Shown: positions 1-7,518 of the stretch, piece by piece
How the letters are laid out: each line of letters starts with the position of its first letter
Numbering within the stretch: the stretch's first letter is position 1
Assembly: GCF_001909055.1 (NCBI RefSeq)
Contig: NZ_LVWI01000002.1
Span: 1-64,000, forward strand
DNA: 64,000 nucleotides
Origin: Paenibacillus helianthi
GTDB lineage: Bacteria; Bacillota; Bacilli; Paenibacillales; Paenibacillaceae
Direction of reading: 5' to 3'
Notes under the pieces: generated by a model
The model's database searches: none
Told to the model about the DNA's origin: nothing
The model's input: only the letters and a program-made list of their open reading frames with translations
Program-made: the position numbers and the translations under genes

Positions 1-10
1 TGGACTTCCG

Positions 11-871
11 TCAAGAAAGTGGACATAAAAAAATAGATTTATGCGGTCTTTTTCTTTTGAACTTCGCTGCAAATTGGACAGGGGAAAGATAACCCAGTGC
101 ACTGTGGATTCGCTTGCGGTTATAAAAAAACTCAATATACTGGAACATCTCATCCTGCGCTTGCTGTTTTGTTTTGAATTTGGTGCAATAGACAAACTCT
201 TTCTTTAGGATGCTATGAAAGGATTCGATACAGGCATTGTCATAGCAATTCCCCTTGCGGCTCATGCTCGCCTTCATATGGTATTTGTTCAGGCGTTTAC
301 GGTAATCGGCAGAGGCGTACTGCGATCCCCGATCGGAGTGGTGAATGAGTCCCTTTGGGGGCCGCTTGGCTTTGTAGGCATTATCCAGTGCGCCTAGTAC
401 CAGATCGGTCGTCATTCGCTCTTCCAGTCTCCAGCCGACGATTTCTCTCGTGCAGAGGTCGAGCACACTGGCTAGGTACAGTCTACCTTGCCGGCAGGGA
501 ATGTAGGTAATGTCTGTGACCCAGACTTTGTTGGGTTCGGCTGTCGCAAATTTTTGATTCAGCAGGTTGGGGGCAATGGGGAAATCGTGATTGGAATCCG
601 TCGTCTTGACACGAAACCGTTTGGCTACACACGAACGTAATCCGAGCTCTCGCATGTATTTCCCTACCGTCCGCTCGCTCAGGGCGTACCCTTCTTTTCG
701 CAGAAGGTCGGTGATTTTGGGGCTGCCATAACGTCTCTTGCTATCCTCAAAATGATAGGTGATTCGCCGGAGCAGTAACGCCTTACGCTCCGCTTGCGGA
801 CTCGAGGTAGCGCTTTGCCATTTGTAATACCCGCTCCGGGACACTTCAAGAACACTGCACATCTTCTCCAT
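11..871 (-). CDS. IS3-family transposase OrfB (DDE integrase domain)
   Basis: This is the catalytic half of the IS3 transposase. A helical HTH_21-like start (MCSVLEVSRSGYYKW) is followed by the rve integrase core: VWVTDITYIP carries the first Asp, HHSDRGSQYAS the second, and NACIESFHSILKKE the Glu. The frame is open upstream of the listed ATG for about 16 codons (ending KELRFQFIEDHRSEFR) and overlaps the end of OrfA. It is therefore probably made as an OrfAB fusion by -1 frameshifting and not from its own start. Length 286 aa is normal for the family. Confidence 0.93.
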   Translation of the reverse strand: MEKMCSVLEVSRSGYYKWQSATSSPQAERKALLLRRITYHFEDSKRRYGSPKITDLLRKEGYALSERTVGKYMRELGLRSCVAKRFRVKTTDSNHDFPIAPNLLNQKFATAEPNKVWVTDITYIPCRQGRLYLASVLDLCTREIVGWRLEERMTTDLVLGALDNAYKAKRPPKGLIHHSDRGSQYASADYRKRLNKYHMKASMSRKGNCYDNACIESFHSILKKEFVYCTKFKTKQQAQDEMFQYIEFFYNRKRIHSALGYLSPVQFAAKFKRKRPHKSIFLCPLS

Positions 872-909
872 TCGAAACTCGGAGCGATGATCTTCGATGA
901 ACTGAAATC

Positions 910-1227
910 TCAGTTCTTTGGTTTGCTGAAGATGTGCACGGCTTTTTTTACGATGGCAAGCTCCTCTTCAACGTCTGCAATTCGCTGCGCCCTTGCCAGT
1001 AATTCTTTTTCTTGTTCCAGCAGTCGCTGCTCGAGTTCACGAACCTTTTCCGCACTGTTTACAGGTTCATTGCCGAACTCCCGATACTTCGCCAGCCAGT
1101 TGTGCAGCACGCCAGGGGAGATGCCCAGCTCCTCACCAATCTCTACCACCGTCTTCGTCTGTTCCTGGATATACTTGACGGTTTCTTTCTTAAACTTTTC
1201 ATTGTACCGTTGCCGTTGTTCACCCAT
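910..1227 (-). CDS. IS3-family transposase OrfA (HTH protein)
   Basis: This is the DNA-binding first frame of the insertion sequence, 105 aa. The N-terminal helix-turn-helix (about residues 8-50) has the typical start RYNEKFKKETVKYI and the recognition part GISPGVLHNWLAKY. A Leu/Glu-rich coiled coil (about 60-95, VRELEQRLLEQEKELLA) follows, the usual dimerisation element. The ATG at 1227 follows an AGGAGGTG ribosome site. The frame ends shortly after a run of seven A residues where ribosomes can slip into OrfB. Confidence 0.9.
   Translation of the reverse strand: MGEQRQRYNEKFKKETVKYIQEQTKTVVEIGEELGISPGVLHNWLAKYREFGNEPVNSAEKVRELEQRLLEQEKELLARAQRIADVEEELAIVKKAVHIFSKPKN
942..949 (-). other. Programmed -1 frameshift slippery site
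   Basis: On the minus strand the sequence reads A AAA AAA G inside the OrfA codons Val-Lys-Lys-Ala. Slipping back one base here joins OrfA to the open OrfB frame, which continues without a stop into the integrase domain. A7/A6G heptamers are the known frameshift signal of IS3-family elements; efficiency here is inferred. Confidence 0.75.
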
Positions 1228-1331
1228 GTGAACACCTCCTCGTTAAGTTCATTATTCATGCTCTCTTAACGGGTGTCCACTTTTTATTCTACTTGCATAA
1301 GAAGAGTACTCATTGCCAGCTCCATCCGGTT

Positions 1332-1354
1332 AAAAAAAGAGCCTCTCTTTTTTT
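1332..1354. terminator. A/T-rich hairpin terminator, bidirectional
   Basis: AAAAAAAGAG, a CCT loop, then CTCTTTTTTT form a 10-bp stem whose arms double as a U tract in either direction. It lies between the insertion sequence and uxaB, so it shields the uronate operon from read-through, and the uxaB promoter must lie in about 1355-1395. No convincing -35/-10 pair could be fixed there. A CTTATAAAGGAG ribosome site follows. Confidence 0.55.
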
Positions 1355-1414
1355 AAATAAAATGTTTACGTGTGCACTATTACAATACCTTATAAAGGAG
1401 ATTATTGAACACTT

Positions 1415-2836
1415 ATGACACAGCGTTTATCCAGAACCACTCAGCCCGGCCTGCCGCAATATCCGGAACGGATGATCCAATTTGGGGAAGGGAATTTCAT
1501 GCGTGCTTTTGTTGACTGGCAGCTGCAGCAGATGAACCGGCAAGACCTGTTTAACGGAAGCGCGGCCGTTGTTGTGCCTATCGGCCAGGGACTCGGCGGA
1601 CTGATGGCCGAGCAGGATCATCTTTACACGGTGCTGTTGAACGGCATCATGCAGCAGCAGCCTGTCAATTCGCGCGAGATTATTACCAGCGTCAGCCGGG
1701 TGATCAATCCCTACAGCGATTATGAGACTTATCTGGCTCTGGCCGAGAATGACGAACTGGAGTTCATCACCTCCAATACGACAGAGGCAGGCATCGCCTA
1801 TCACCCCGGAGACAAGCTGGAGGATGCGCCGCCTGCAAGCTTCCCTGCCAAGCTGACCGCCCTACTGCACAGACGGTTTGAGCTGGGCAAAAAAGGCTTC
1901 GTGATCATCCCCTGCGAGCTGATTGACCGCAATGGCGAGAAGCTGGAGGAAATTGTGCGGCAGTACGCTAATGAGTGGAATCTGGGTGAAGCCTTCCTGC
2001 AGTGGCTCAGTGATGAGAACACCTTCTGCTGCAGTCTGGTTGACCGGATCGTTCCGGGATATCCGCGTGACAAGGCCGCTGAACTGGAAAGCGAACTGGG
2101 CTACCTCGACAAGCTGATGGTAACCGCAGAGCCGTTTCTATTCTGGGTCATTGAAGGCCCGTCCTGGCTGTCTGAACGGCTGCCCCTGGCCAAAGCCGGG
2201 CTGAACGTAGTCGTTACAGATGACATGACCCACTACCGTGAGCGGAAGGTTCATCTGTTGAACGGCCCGCATACGGCCATGGTTCCCCTAGCCATGATGG
2301 CAGGGCTCGAAACGGTGGAGGATGTGATGAACGATGAAACATTCTACCGCTATGTGCGCGAGCTTTTGGATGAAGAGCTCATTCCGATGCTGGATCTTCC
2401 CGAGGAGGAGCTGCTCTCTTACGCAGACGCTGTGCTTGAGCGGTTCAAAAACCCGTTCATCCGCCATGAGCTGGCCTCGATTTCCCTGAACAGCATCTCC
2501 AAATTCAAAACCCGCCTCCTCCCTGTGCTCCTCAGGTATCAGCAGGAACGCGGCCAGCTGCCGCCGCTGATTACGCTGGCCTTCGCCGCACTGCTGCTTA
2601 GTTACCGGGGAGACCGCGTGAAGCGTCAGGACAGTGCTGAAGTGCTGGCGGTCTTCGATCAGGCGTGGAGCAATCCCTCCACATTCGCTGCAGCGATCCT
2701 GAAGGAAGATAGCCTGTGGGGTCAAGATCTGACCAAGGTGCCGGGTCTTACGGAAGCGGTTAACACCCAGTTGCGCCAGCTTCAAAGCTCCGACACCCGT
2801 GCGGCGCTGCAGCAATTGGTAGGTTCGGAAGCCTAA
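1415..2836 (+). CDS. uxaB: Tagaturonate reductase (altronate oxidoreductase)
   Basis: NADH-dependent reduction of D-tagaturonate to D-altronate, the second step of galacturonate breakdown, in the cytoplasm. The 473-aa protein matches the UxaB branch of the mannitol dehydrogenase superfamily: N-terminal nucleotide-binding start MIQFGEGNFMRAFVDWQLQ, later VDRIVPGYP, and the HLLNGPHTAM segment with the Lys/Asn/His-type catalytic region. Length agrees with the Bacillus enzyme (about 480 aa). AAAGGAG precedes the ATG by about 15 bases. It is first in a same-strand run with uxaA, uxaC and an esterase, with short gaps throughout, so an operon is likely. The gene order B-A-C places the reductase and dehydratase together. 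Confidence 0.93.
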   Translation: MTQRLSRTTQPGLPQYPERMIQFGEGNFMRAFVDWQLQQMNRQDLFNGSAAVVVPIGQGLGGLMAEQDHLYTVLLNGIMQQQPVNSREIITSVSRVINPYSDYETYLALAENDELEFITSNTTEAGIAYHPGDKLEDAPPASFPAKLTALLHRRFELGKKGFVIIPCELIDRNGEKLEEIVRQYANEWNLGEAFLQWLSDENTFCCSLVDRIVPGYPRDKAAELESELGYLDKLMVTAEPFLFWVIEGPSWLSERLPLAKAGLNVVVTDDMTHYRERKVHLLNGPHTAMVPLAMMAGLETVEDVMNDETFYRYVRELLDEELIPMLDLPEEELLSYADAVLERFKNPFIRHELASISLNSISKFKTRLLPVLLRYQQERGQLPPLITLAFAALLLSYRGDRVKRQDSAEVLAVFDQAWSNPSTFAAAILKEDSLWGQDLTKVPGLTEAVNTQLRQLQSSDTRAALQQLVGSEA

Positions 2837-2863
2837 TCATCATTGCCCATAAGGAGGGACAGC

Positions 2864-4351
2864 ATGAAACAATTAATGAAAATGAATCCCCGCGATACGG
2901 TAGCTGTTGCGCTGCGCCCGATTGCTTCTGGTGAAGAGATCTCTTTGGAAGGACTCACTCTGGAGGCTGCCCAGGATATCCCGCAGGGCCACAAAATCGC
3001 ATTAACCGACTTTGCCGTGAACGACGTTATTACTAAATACGGATACCCCATCGGGCATGCGGTCGAAGCGATCCGGGCAGGTGACTGGATCCATACGCAT
3101 AACATCAAGACCAATCTGGCAGGAGAAGAAGAATATGAATATCTTCCCGAGCTTCATCCGGTCATTTATCCGCAACGTGATTTGACCTTTCAGGGCTACC
3201 GCCGCGCAAGCGGCAAGGTGGGTATCCGCAACGATCTGTTCATCATTCCCACGGTCGGCTGTGTGAACGGCATTGCCGAGCAGATGCTGCAGGAATTCAA
3301 GGCAGAACACCCGGATCTGGGCGGCTTCGATAACTTTACCGTACTCAAGCATCCTTACGGCTGCTCGCAGCTTGGCGATGACCACCGCATGACCCGGAGC
3401 ATTCTGCTGGATGCCGTGAATCATCCGAACGCCGGCGGCGTGCTGGTCTTCGGTCTCGGGTGCGAGAATAATATCGTCTCTGAGTTCCGCAGCATGCTGG
3501 GTGACTATGACGAGAGCCGGGTCAAATTCCTCGTTGCCCAAGAGGTAGGCAACGAGGTAGAGGCAGGTCTCACTCTGCTCGAAGAGCTATACGAGGCAGC
3601 GAGAAATGATGCCCGCGAGCCGGTTCCGCTCAGCGAGCTGAACGTCGGACTGAAATGCGGCGGCTCCGACGGATTCTCCGGCATTACCGCCAATCCGCTG
3701 CTGGGTGCTTTCTCGGATTTCATTATCTCCCAGGGCGGAACCTCTGTGCTGACAGAGGTCCCTGAAATGTTCGGTGCCGAGAAAATGCTGATGGCACGTG
3801 CGGAGAGCCGTGAGGTCTATGAAGATATCGTCTCTCTGATAAATAATTTCAAGCAGTATTTTCTCTCCTATGGGGAACCGGTCTATGAGAATCCCTCTCC
3901 CGGCAACAAGGCTGGCGGGATCAGCACGCTGGAAGACAAATCACTAGGCTGCACCCAGAAGGCTGGCAGCTCGCCCGTTGTGGATGTGCTGGATTATGGC
4001 GTGAAGCTGCGCCGCAAAGGCTTAAGTCTCCTGCAGGCCCCGGGCAATGATCTGGTGGCGGCCTCCGCCCTTGCCGCATCGGACTGCCAGCTCGTGCTCT
4101 TTACAACCGGCCGGGGAACACCGTTCGGCAGCTTTGTGCCAACGGTCAAGGTGGCGACTAACAATGATCTTTTTGCCAAAAAAGGCCACTGGATGGACTT
4201 CAATGCCGGACCGCTGCTGGAACGCCCGATGGCCGATGTGCTGGAGGAATTCATCGCCTACATCATCGATGTAGCGAGCGGACAAAAAACGCGCAACGAG
4301 CAGAATGAAGTGCGCGAGCTGGCGATTTTCAAAACCGGAGTTACGCTCTAA
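2864..4351 (+). CDS. uxaA: Altronate dehydratase
   Basis: Dehydrates D-altronate to 2-keto-3-deoxygluconate. About 495 aa: the N-terminal SAF domain (about residues 1-95, ending HTHNIKTNL) is followed by the large UxaA/GarD dehydratase domain, with GYRRASGKVGIRND, the Cys-rich HPYGCSQLGDD and GLGCENN segments and GLKCGGSDGFSG, which supply the iron/cluster ligands of this family. The ATG at 2864 is chosen because AAGGAGG lies 6 bases upstream; an in-frame TTG at 2843 would add seven poorly fitting residues. It starts 27 bp after uxaB and ends 33 bp before uxaC. Confidence 0.93.
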   Translation: MKQLMKMNPRDTVAVALRPIASGEEISLEGLTLEAAQDIPQGHKIALTDFAVNDVITKYGYPIGHAVEAIRAGDWIHTHNIKTNLAGEEEYEYLPELHPVIYPQRDLTFQGYRRASGKVGIRNDLFIIPTVGCVNGIAEQMLQEFKAEHPDLGGFDNFTVLKHPYGCSQLGDDHRMTRSILLDAVNHPNAGGVLVFGLGCENNIVSEFRSMLGDYDESRVKFLVAQEVGNEVEAGLTLLEELYEAARNDAREPVPLSELNVGLKCGGSDGFSGITANPLLGAFSDFIISQGGTSVLTEVPEMFGAEKMLMARAESREVYEDIVSLINNFKQYFLSYGEPVYENPSPGNKAGGISTLEDKSLGCTQKAGSSPVVDVLDYGVKLRRKGLSLLQAPGNDLVAASALAASDCQLVLFTTGRGTPFGSFVPTVKVATNNDLFAKKGHWMDFNAGPLLERPMADVLEEFIAYIIDVASGQKTRNEQNEVRELAIFKTGVTL

Positions 4352-4384
4352 TCCTTATCTAATCCAAGTAAAGGGAGAATCACG

Positions 4385-5800
4385 ATGTTTTTAAATGACG
4401 ATTTTCTGCTGACCAGCGAAACGGCGCGCAAGCTTTTCCATGATCATGCCAAAACCATGCCGATTATCGATTATCACTGCCATCTCGACCCGAAGGAAAT
4501 CTATGAAGACAAGGCATTCCATAACCTGACGGAAGCCTGGCTGGCCGGAGATCATTACAAATGGCGGCTTATGCGGGCCAACGGGGTTCCTGAATCCCAT
4601 ATTACCGGTGATGCTTCCGATTATGACAAATTCCTGGCCTGGGCCCGTACGCTTCCAAAGGCAATCGGCAACCCGCTATACAGCTGGACCCACCTGGAAT
4701 TGCGCCGATTCTTCGGAATTCATGAACTGTTGAACGAAGCTTCCGCTCCTGCCATCTGGGAGGAAGTGAACCGCAAGCTGGCTGAACCGGCCTATACCCG
4801 GCGAAGCCTGATCCGGAATTCGAATGTCAAAATCATCTGCACCACAGATGACCCGGCAGATTCGCTGGAATATCACCGGCTGCTTAAGGAGTCGGAGCAT
4901 GACTTTCAGGTCTTCCCGACTTTCCGTCCCGACAAAGCGCTGAATATCGACGCCGAAGGATTCCCGGCTTGGCTGGCCCGGCTGGAGGAAGCAGCAGGAG
5001 TACCTGTAGCCAATTATGAATCGTTGGTCGAAGTCTTGCGGAGCCGTGTGGAATTTTTCCACGCGAACGGCTGTCGGCTGTCTGACCATGCACTCGACGT
5101 GCTGCGTTATCAGGCGGCTGGTGATGCCTCACAGGTGGAGCGGATTTTTGCCAAAAGGCTGGAAGGTACGATGTTGACACCGGAAGAGATCACTGTCTAT
5201 CGGACAGAGCTGCTGTCGGCGCTGATCGGAATGTATCATGATCACAATTGGACCATGCAGCTGCACCTGCACGCCTTCCGCAATAATAATACGCCGATGT
5301 TCCAGCGCCTTGGGCCGGATACGGGTTACGATGGAATTAACGATCTGTCTTTGGCTGAGGCACTCTCGCAGTTGCTGGACCGGGCCGAATGCGGTAAGGG
5401 ATTGCCGAAGACCATCCTCTATTCGCTGAACCCGGGAGACTATCCTGCCCTGCTGGCTCTGATGGGCTGCTATCAAAAGGATACCGCAGGCAAGCTTCAG
5501 CTTGGCTCCGGCTGGTGGTACAACGATACCCGCGACGGCATGCGCCGCCAATTGACCTTACTGGCTGATAACAGCCTCTTAGGTAATTTCGTCGGCATGC
5601 TGACCGACTCCCGCAGCTTTCTATCCTACACGCGCCACGAGTATTTCCGCCGCGTACTCTGCGAGCTGCTGGGTGAACTGGCAGAGCGTGGTGAAGCACC
5701 GGACGATCAGACACTGCTGGGACAGCTGGTGGAAGGAATATCCTACAGTAATGCCGCAGGATACTTCGGCTTCGAAGCCCGCAGCGCTGTACACTCTTGA
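4385..5800 (+). CDS. uxaC: Glucuronate (uronate) isomerase
   Basis: Isomerises D-glucuronate to fructuronate and D-galacturonate to tagaturonate, feeding UxaB. 471 aa, the family length. The amidohydrolase-type metal site is visible in MPIIDYHCHLDPKEIYED near the N-terminus; MQLHLHAFRNNN and GSGWWYNDTRDGM are further UxaC signatures. AAGGGAG precedes the ATG. With uxaA and uxaB it completes galacturonate to KDG. The KDG kinase and aldolase, and any uronate transporter, are not in this window. Confidence 0.95.
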   Translation: MFLNDDFLLTSETARKLFHDHAKTMPIIDYHCHLDPKEIYEDKAFHNLTEAWLAGDHYKWRLMRANGVPESHITGDASDYDKFLAWARTLPKAIGNPLYSWTHLELRRFFGIHELLNEASAPAIWEEVNRKLAEPAYTRRSLIRNSNVKIICTTDDPADSLEYHRLLKESEHDFQVFPTFRPDKALNIDAEGFPAWLARLEEAAGVPVANYESLVEVLRSRVEFFHANGCRLSDHALDVLRYQAAGDASQVERIFAKRLEGTMLTPEEITVYRTELLSALIGMYHDHNWTMQLHLHAFRNNNTPMFQRLGPDTGYDGINDLSLAEALSQLLDRAECGKGLPKTILYSLNPGDYPALLALMGCYQKDTAGKLQLGSGWWYNDTRDGMRRQLTLLADNSLLGNFVGMLTDSRSFLSYTRHEYFRRVLCELLGELAERGEAPDDQTLLGQLVEGISYSNAAGYFGFEARSAVHS

Positions 5801-5820
5801 ACCGGGAAAGGAAGCCAATT

Positions 5821-6543
5821 ATGCCTACACTGTACATTGCCGGTGACTCTACCGCCGCTCAGAAAGGCGGGGGAGAGAAGCCGATGACAGGCTGGGGTGA
5901 ATTCTTTCAGGAGCATTTTGGCCCTGAGATTACCGTAGACAACCGGGCGGTTAACGGGCGCAGTACCCGCTCTTATCTGGCAGAAGGCCGGCTTGAAGAT
6001 ATCGCCAAGAATTTCCGGTCCGGCGACTACCTGCTGATCCAGTTCGGACACAATGACCAGAAGGTAGAGGACCCTGCCCGTTATACCGATCCCGCTACAG
6101 AGTACCGCCGAAATCTGCTCACGTTCATTGATTTCGCCCGCAACTGCGGCGGATATCCTGTTCTGCTGACTTCGGTCAGCCGCCGCCGGTTTACTTCAGG
6201 CGGCGAGCCTGACCCGCTCGCTATCGGGCCGTACCCGGAAGCGGTACGCGAGGTCGCGGCACAGACCGGTACGCCGCTGCTCGATATTTTTGCTTCATCC
6301 CAGCAGCTATATCGCGCGCTGGGAGAAGAAGGCTCGCGGCAGCTGTTCATGCATCTGCCCGCGAACGATCATCCCAACTATCCGGTGGGCATCACGGATG
6401 ATACACACTTCTCCAAGGAAGGCGCTGCCCGCGTGGCTGACCTGGTCGCCGGGGCGATCCGGCAGTCTGCAGAGCTGACTGCCTTGAGTGTATATTTGCG
6501 GCGGTCAGGGCTTAGAGCAGCAGAGGTCGTCTCCAAGCCGTAA
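5821..6543 (+). CDS. SGNH/GDSL hydrolase, rhamnogalacturonan acetylesterase-like (CE12 type)
   Basis: Predicted to remove O-acetyl groups from rhamnogalacturonan fragments. 240 aa. The four SGNH blocks are present: TLYIAGDSTAAQ (nucleophile Ser), NRAVNGRSTRSY (Gly), LIQFGHNDQK (Asn) and the C-terminal DDTHFSKEGA (Asp/His). The ATG at 5821 is preferred, with GGAAAGGAAG upstream; an in-frame TTG at 5797 overlaps uxaC. No signal peptide is seen, so it probably acts on imported oligosaccharides, as YesT/YesY-type enzymes do in Bacillus. Its place at the end of the uxa operon links rhamnogalacturonan deacetylation to galacturonate catabolism. Confidence 0.88.
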   Translation: MPTLYIAGDSTAAQKGGGEKPMTGWGEFFQEHFGPEITVDNRAVNGRSTRSYLAEGRLEDIAKNFRSGDYLLIQFGHNDQKVEDPARYTDPATEYRRNLLTFIDFARNCGGYPVLLTSVSRRRFTSGGEPDPLAIGPYPEAVREVAAQTGTPLLDIFASSQQLYRALGEEGSRQLFMHLPANDHPNYPVGITDDTHFSKEGAARVADLVAGAIRQSAELTALSVYLRRSGLRAAEVVSKP

Positions 6544-6596
6544 GTCTTGCCGCTGACCGGGAAATGAATGGATCTGATCGCATGGAACCATAGGCC

Positions 6597-6628
6597 ATAA
6601 GCCGCAAGCAGACCCGCTTGCGGCTTAT
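6597..6628 (+). terminator. Hairpin after the uronate operon
   Basis: ATAAGCCGCAAGC pairs perfectly with GCTTGCGGCTTAT (13 bp) around a 6-base loop. Only a weak T-rich tail (TGCTTTAATAT) follows, so termination strength is uncertain. Confidence 0.6.
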
Positions 6629-6675
6629 AGTGCTTTAATATAGATTCTATTTATTAATAAACAGGAGGGACTATC

Positions 6676-7518
6676 ATGACTGCACCGCTTCACCTGGGGA
6701 TACGCGCCCATGATTTTGGCCAGAACCCTCTGACGGAGCTAACCGCCAAGCTCTGCCGGTACCATTTCACACACATTCAGTTCGCTGTACATAAGTCTTT
6801 TCCGGAGAGTGTCCCCGCGATATCCAGTTTAAGTCCCGGTACCGCTGCCCATTTCGGTGATGCCTTCCGGCAGGCCGGTATCCGTATTGCCGTACTCGGC
6901 TGCTATGTGAATATCGTTGATTCTGATCCCGCCCAAAGAACATTGGCTCTGGATGCATTTCGTACCCACCTCCGTTTGGCCCGGGATTTCGGTGCCAGCC
7001 TGGTAGGTACGGAAACAGGCAGTGTGGGCAAAGGATACACAACCGCTAATTTTACGGAGGAAGCTTTCCAGCAGGCAGTCATTTCCGTGCAGGCTATGGT
7101 AGCAGAAGCCGAACGCTTCGGCGTAACGGTAGGTATTGAAGCAGGGATTCATCACCCGATCTATACTGCACAGCTGGCGCGGCGTCTGCTCACACAGGTT
7201 CCCTCCAATAATCTGCAGATCATTCTCGATTGTGCCAATCTGATGACCGTGGACAATTACCAGCAGCAGGATTCCGTGATTGCGGAAGCTTTGGAGCTGC
7301 TCGGCGACCGTATTGCCGTCATACACCTGAAGGATTTCACCATCAGAGACGGTCAGGTCTTGATTGTTCCTGTTGGCCAAGGCCTGCTGAACTTTGCTCC
7401 ACTGCTCCATTACATGAAATATAAGCGGCCGCATATCCAAGGCATTCTGGAGAGTACGTCCGAAAAGTATGTGCAGGAGAGCGCAGATTTTCTGCGGAAG
7501 CTGTATGATGAAGTCTAA
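6676..7518 (+). CDS. Sugar isomerase/epimerase, xylose-isomerase-like TIM barrel
   Basis: 280-aa AP-endonuclease family 2 (xylose isomerase-like) TIM barrel. The expected metal-binding positions appear in order at strand ends: GIEAGIHHP (Glu), IILDCANL (Asp), VIHLKDF (His/Asp) and GILEST (Glu). Such proteins interconvert ketoses or their 3-epimers, or act on inositol-type substrates; the exact substrate cannot be read from sequence. AGGAGGG precedes the ATG. The gene stands alone after the operon terminator and its last four bases overlap the end of the convergent GH38 gene, so the pair probably limit each other by convergent transcription. Confidence 0.85.
   Translation: MTAPLHLGIRAHDFGQNPLTELTAKLCRYHFTHIQFAVHKSFPESVPAISSLSPGTAAHFGDAFRQAGIRIAVLGCYVNIVDSDPAQRTLALDAFRTHLRLARDFGASLVGTETGSVGKGYTTANFTEEAFQQAVISVQAMVAEAERFGVTVGIEAGIHHPIYTAQLARRLLTQVPSNNLQIILDCANLMTVDNYQQQDSVIAEALELLGDRIAVIHLKDFTIRDGQVLIVPVGQGLLNFAPLLHYMKYKRPHIQGILESTSEKYVQESADFLRKLYDEV

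Larger units (their letters stand above)
1..1297 (-). mobile_element. IS3-family insertion sequence (IS150-like)
   Basis: The element carries two reading frames in the IS3 orfA/orfB arrangement on the minus strand. Imperfect terminal inverted repeats are visible: both ends contain AAAGTGGACA (left about 16-25; right, on the minus strand, about 1274-1283) and the outer bases fit TG...CA. The left end lies at the window edge, so completeness there and the target duplication cannot be checked. Both frames look intact, so the element may be active. It sits about 120 bp upstream of uxaB and may have cut that operon off from an upstream neighbour or regulatory region (inference). Confidence 0.85.

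Noticed and set aside
7515..7518. Overlap of convergent genes taken as a possible frameshift or misassembly
   Set aside because: Both C-termini look natural for their families; a four-base tail-to-tail overlap is common in compact genomes.
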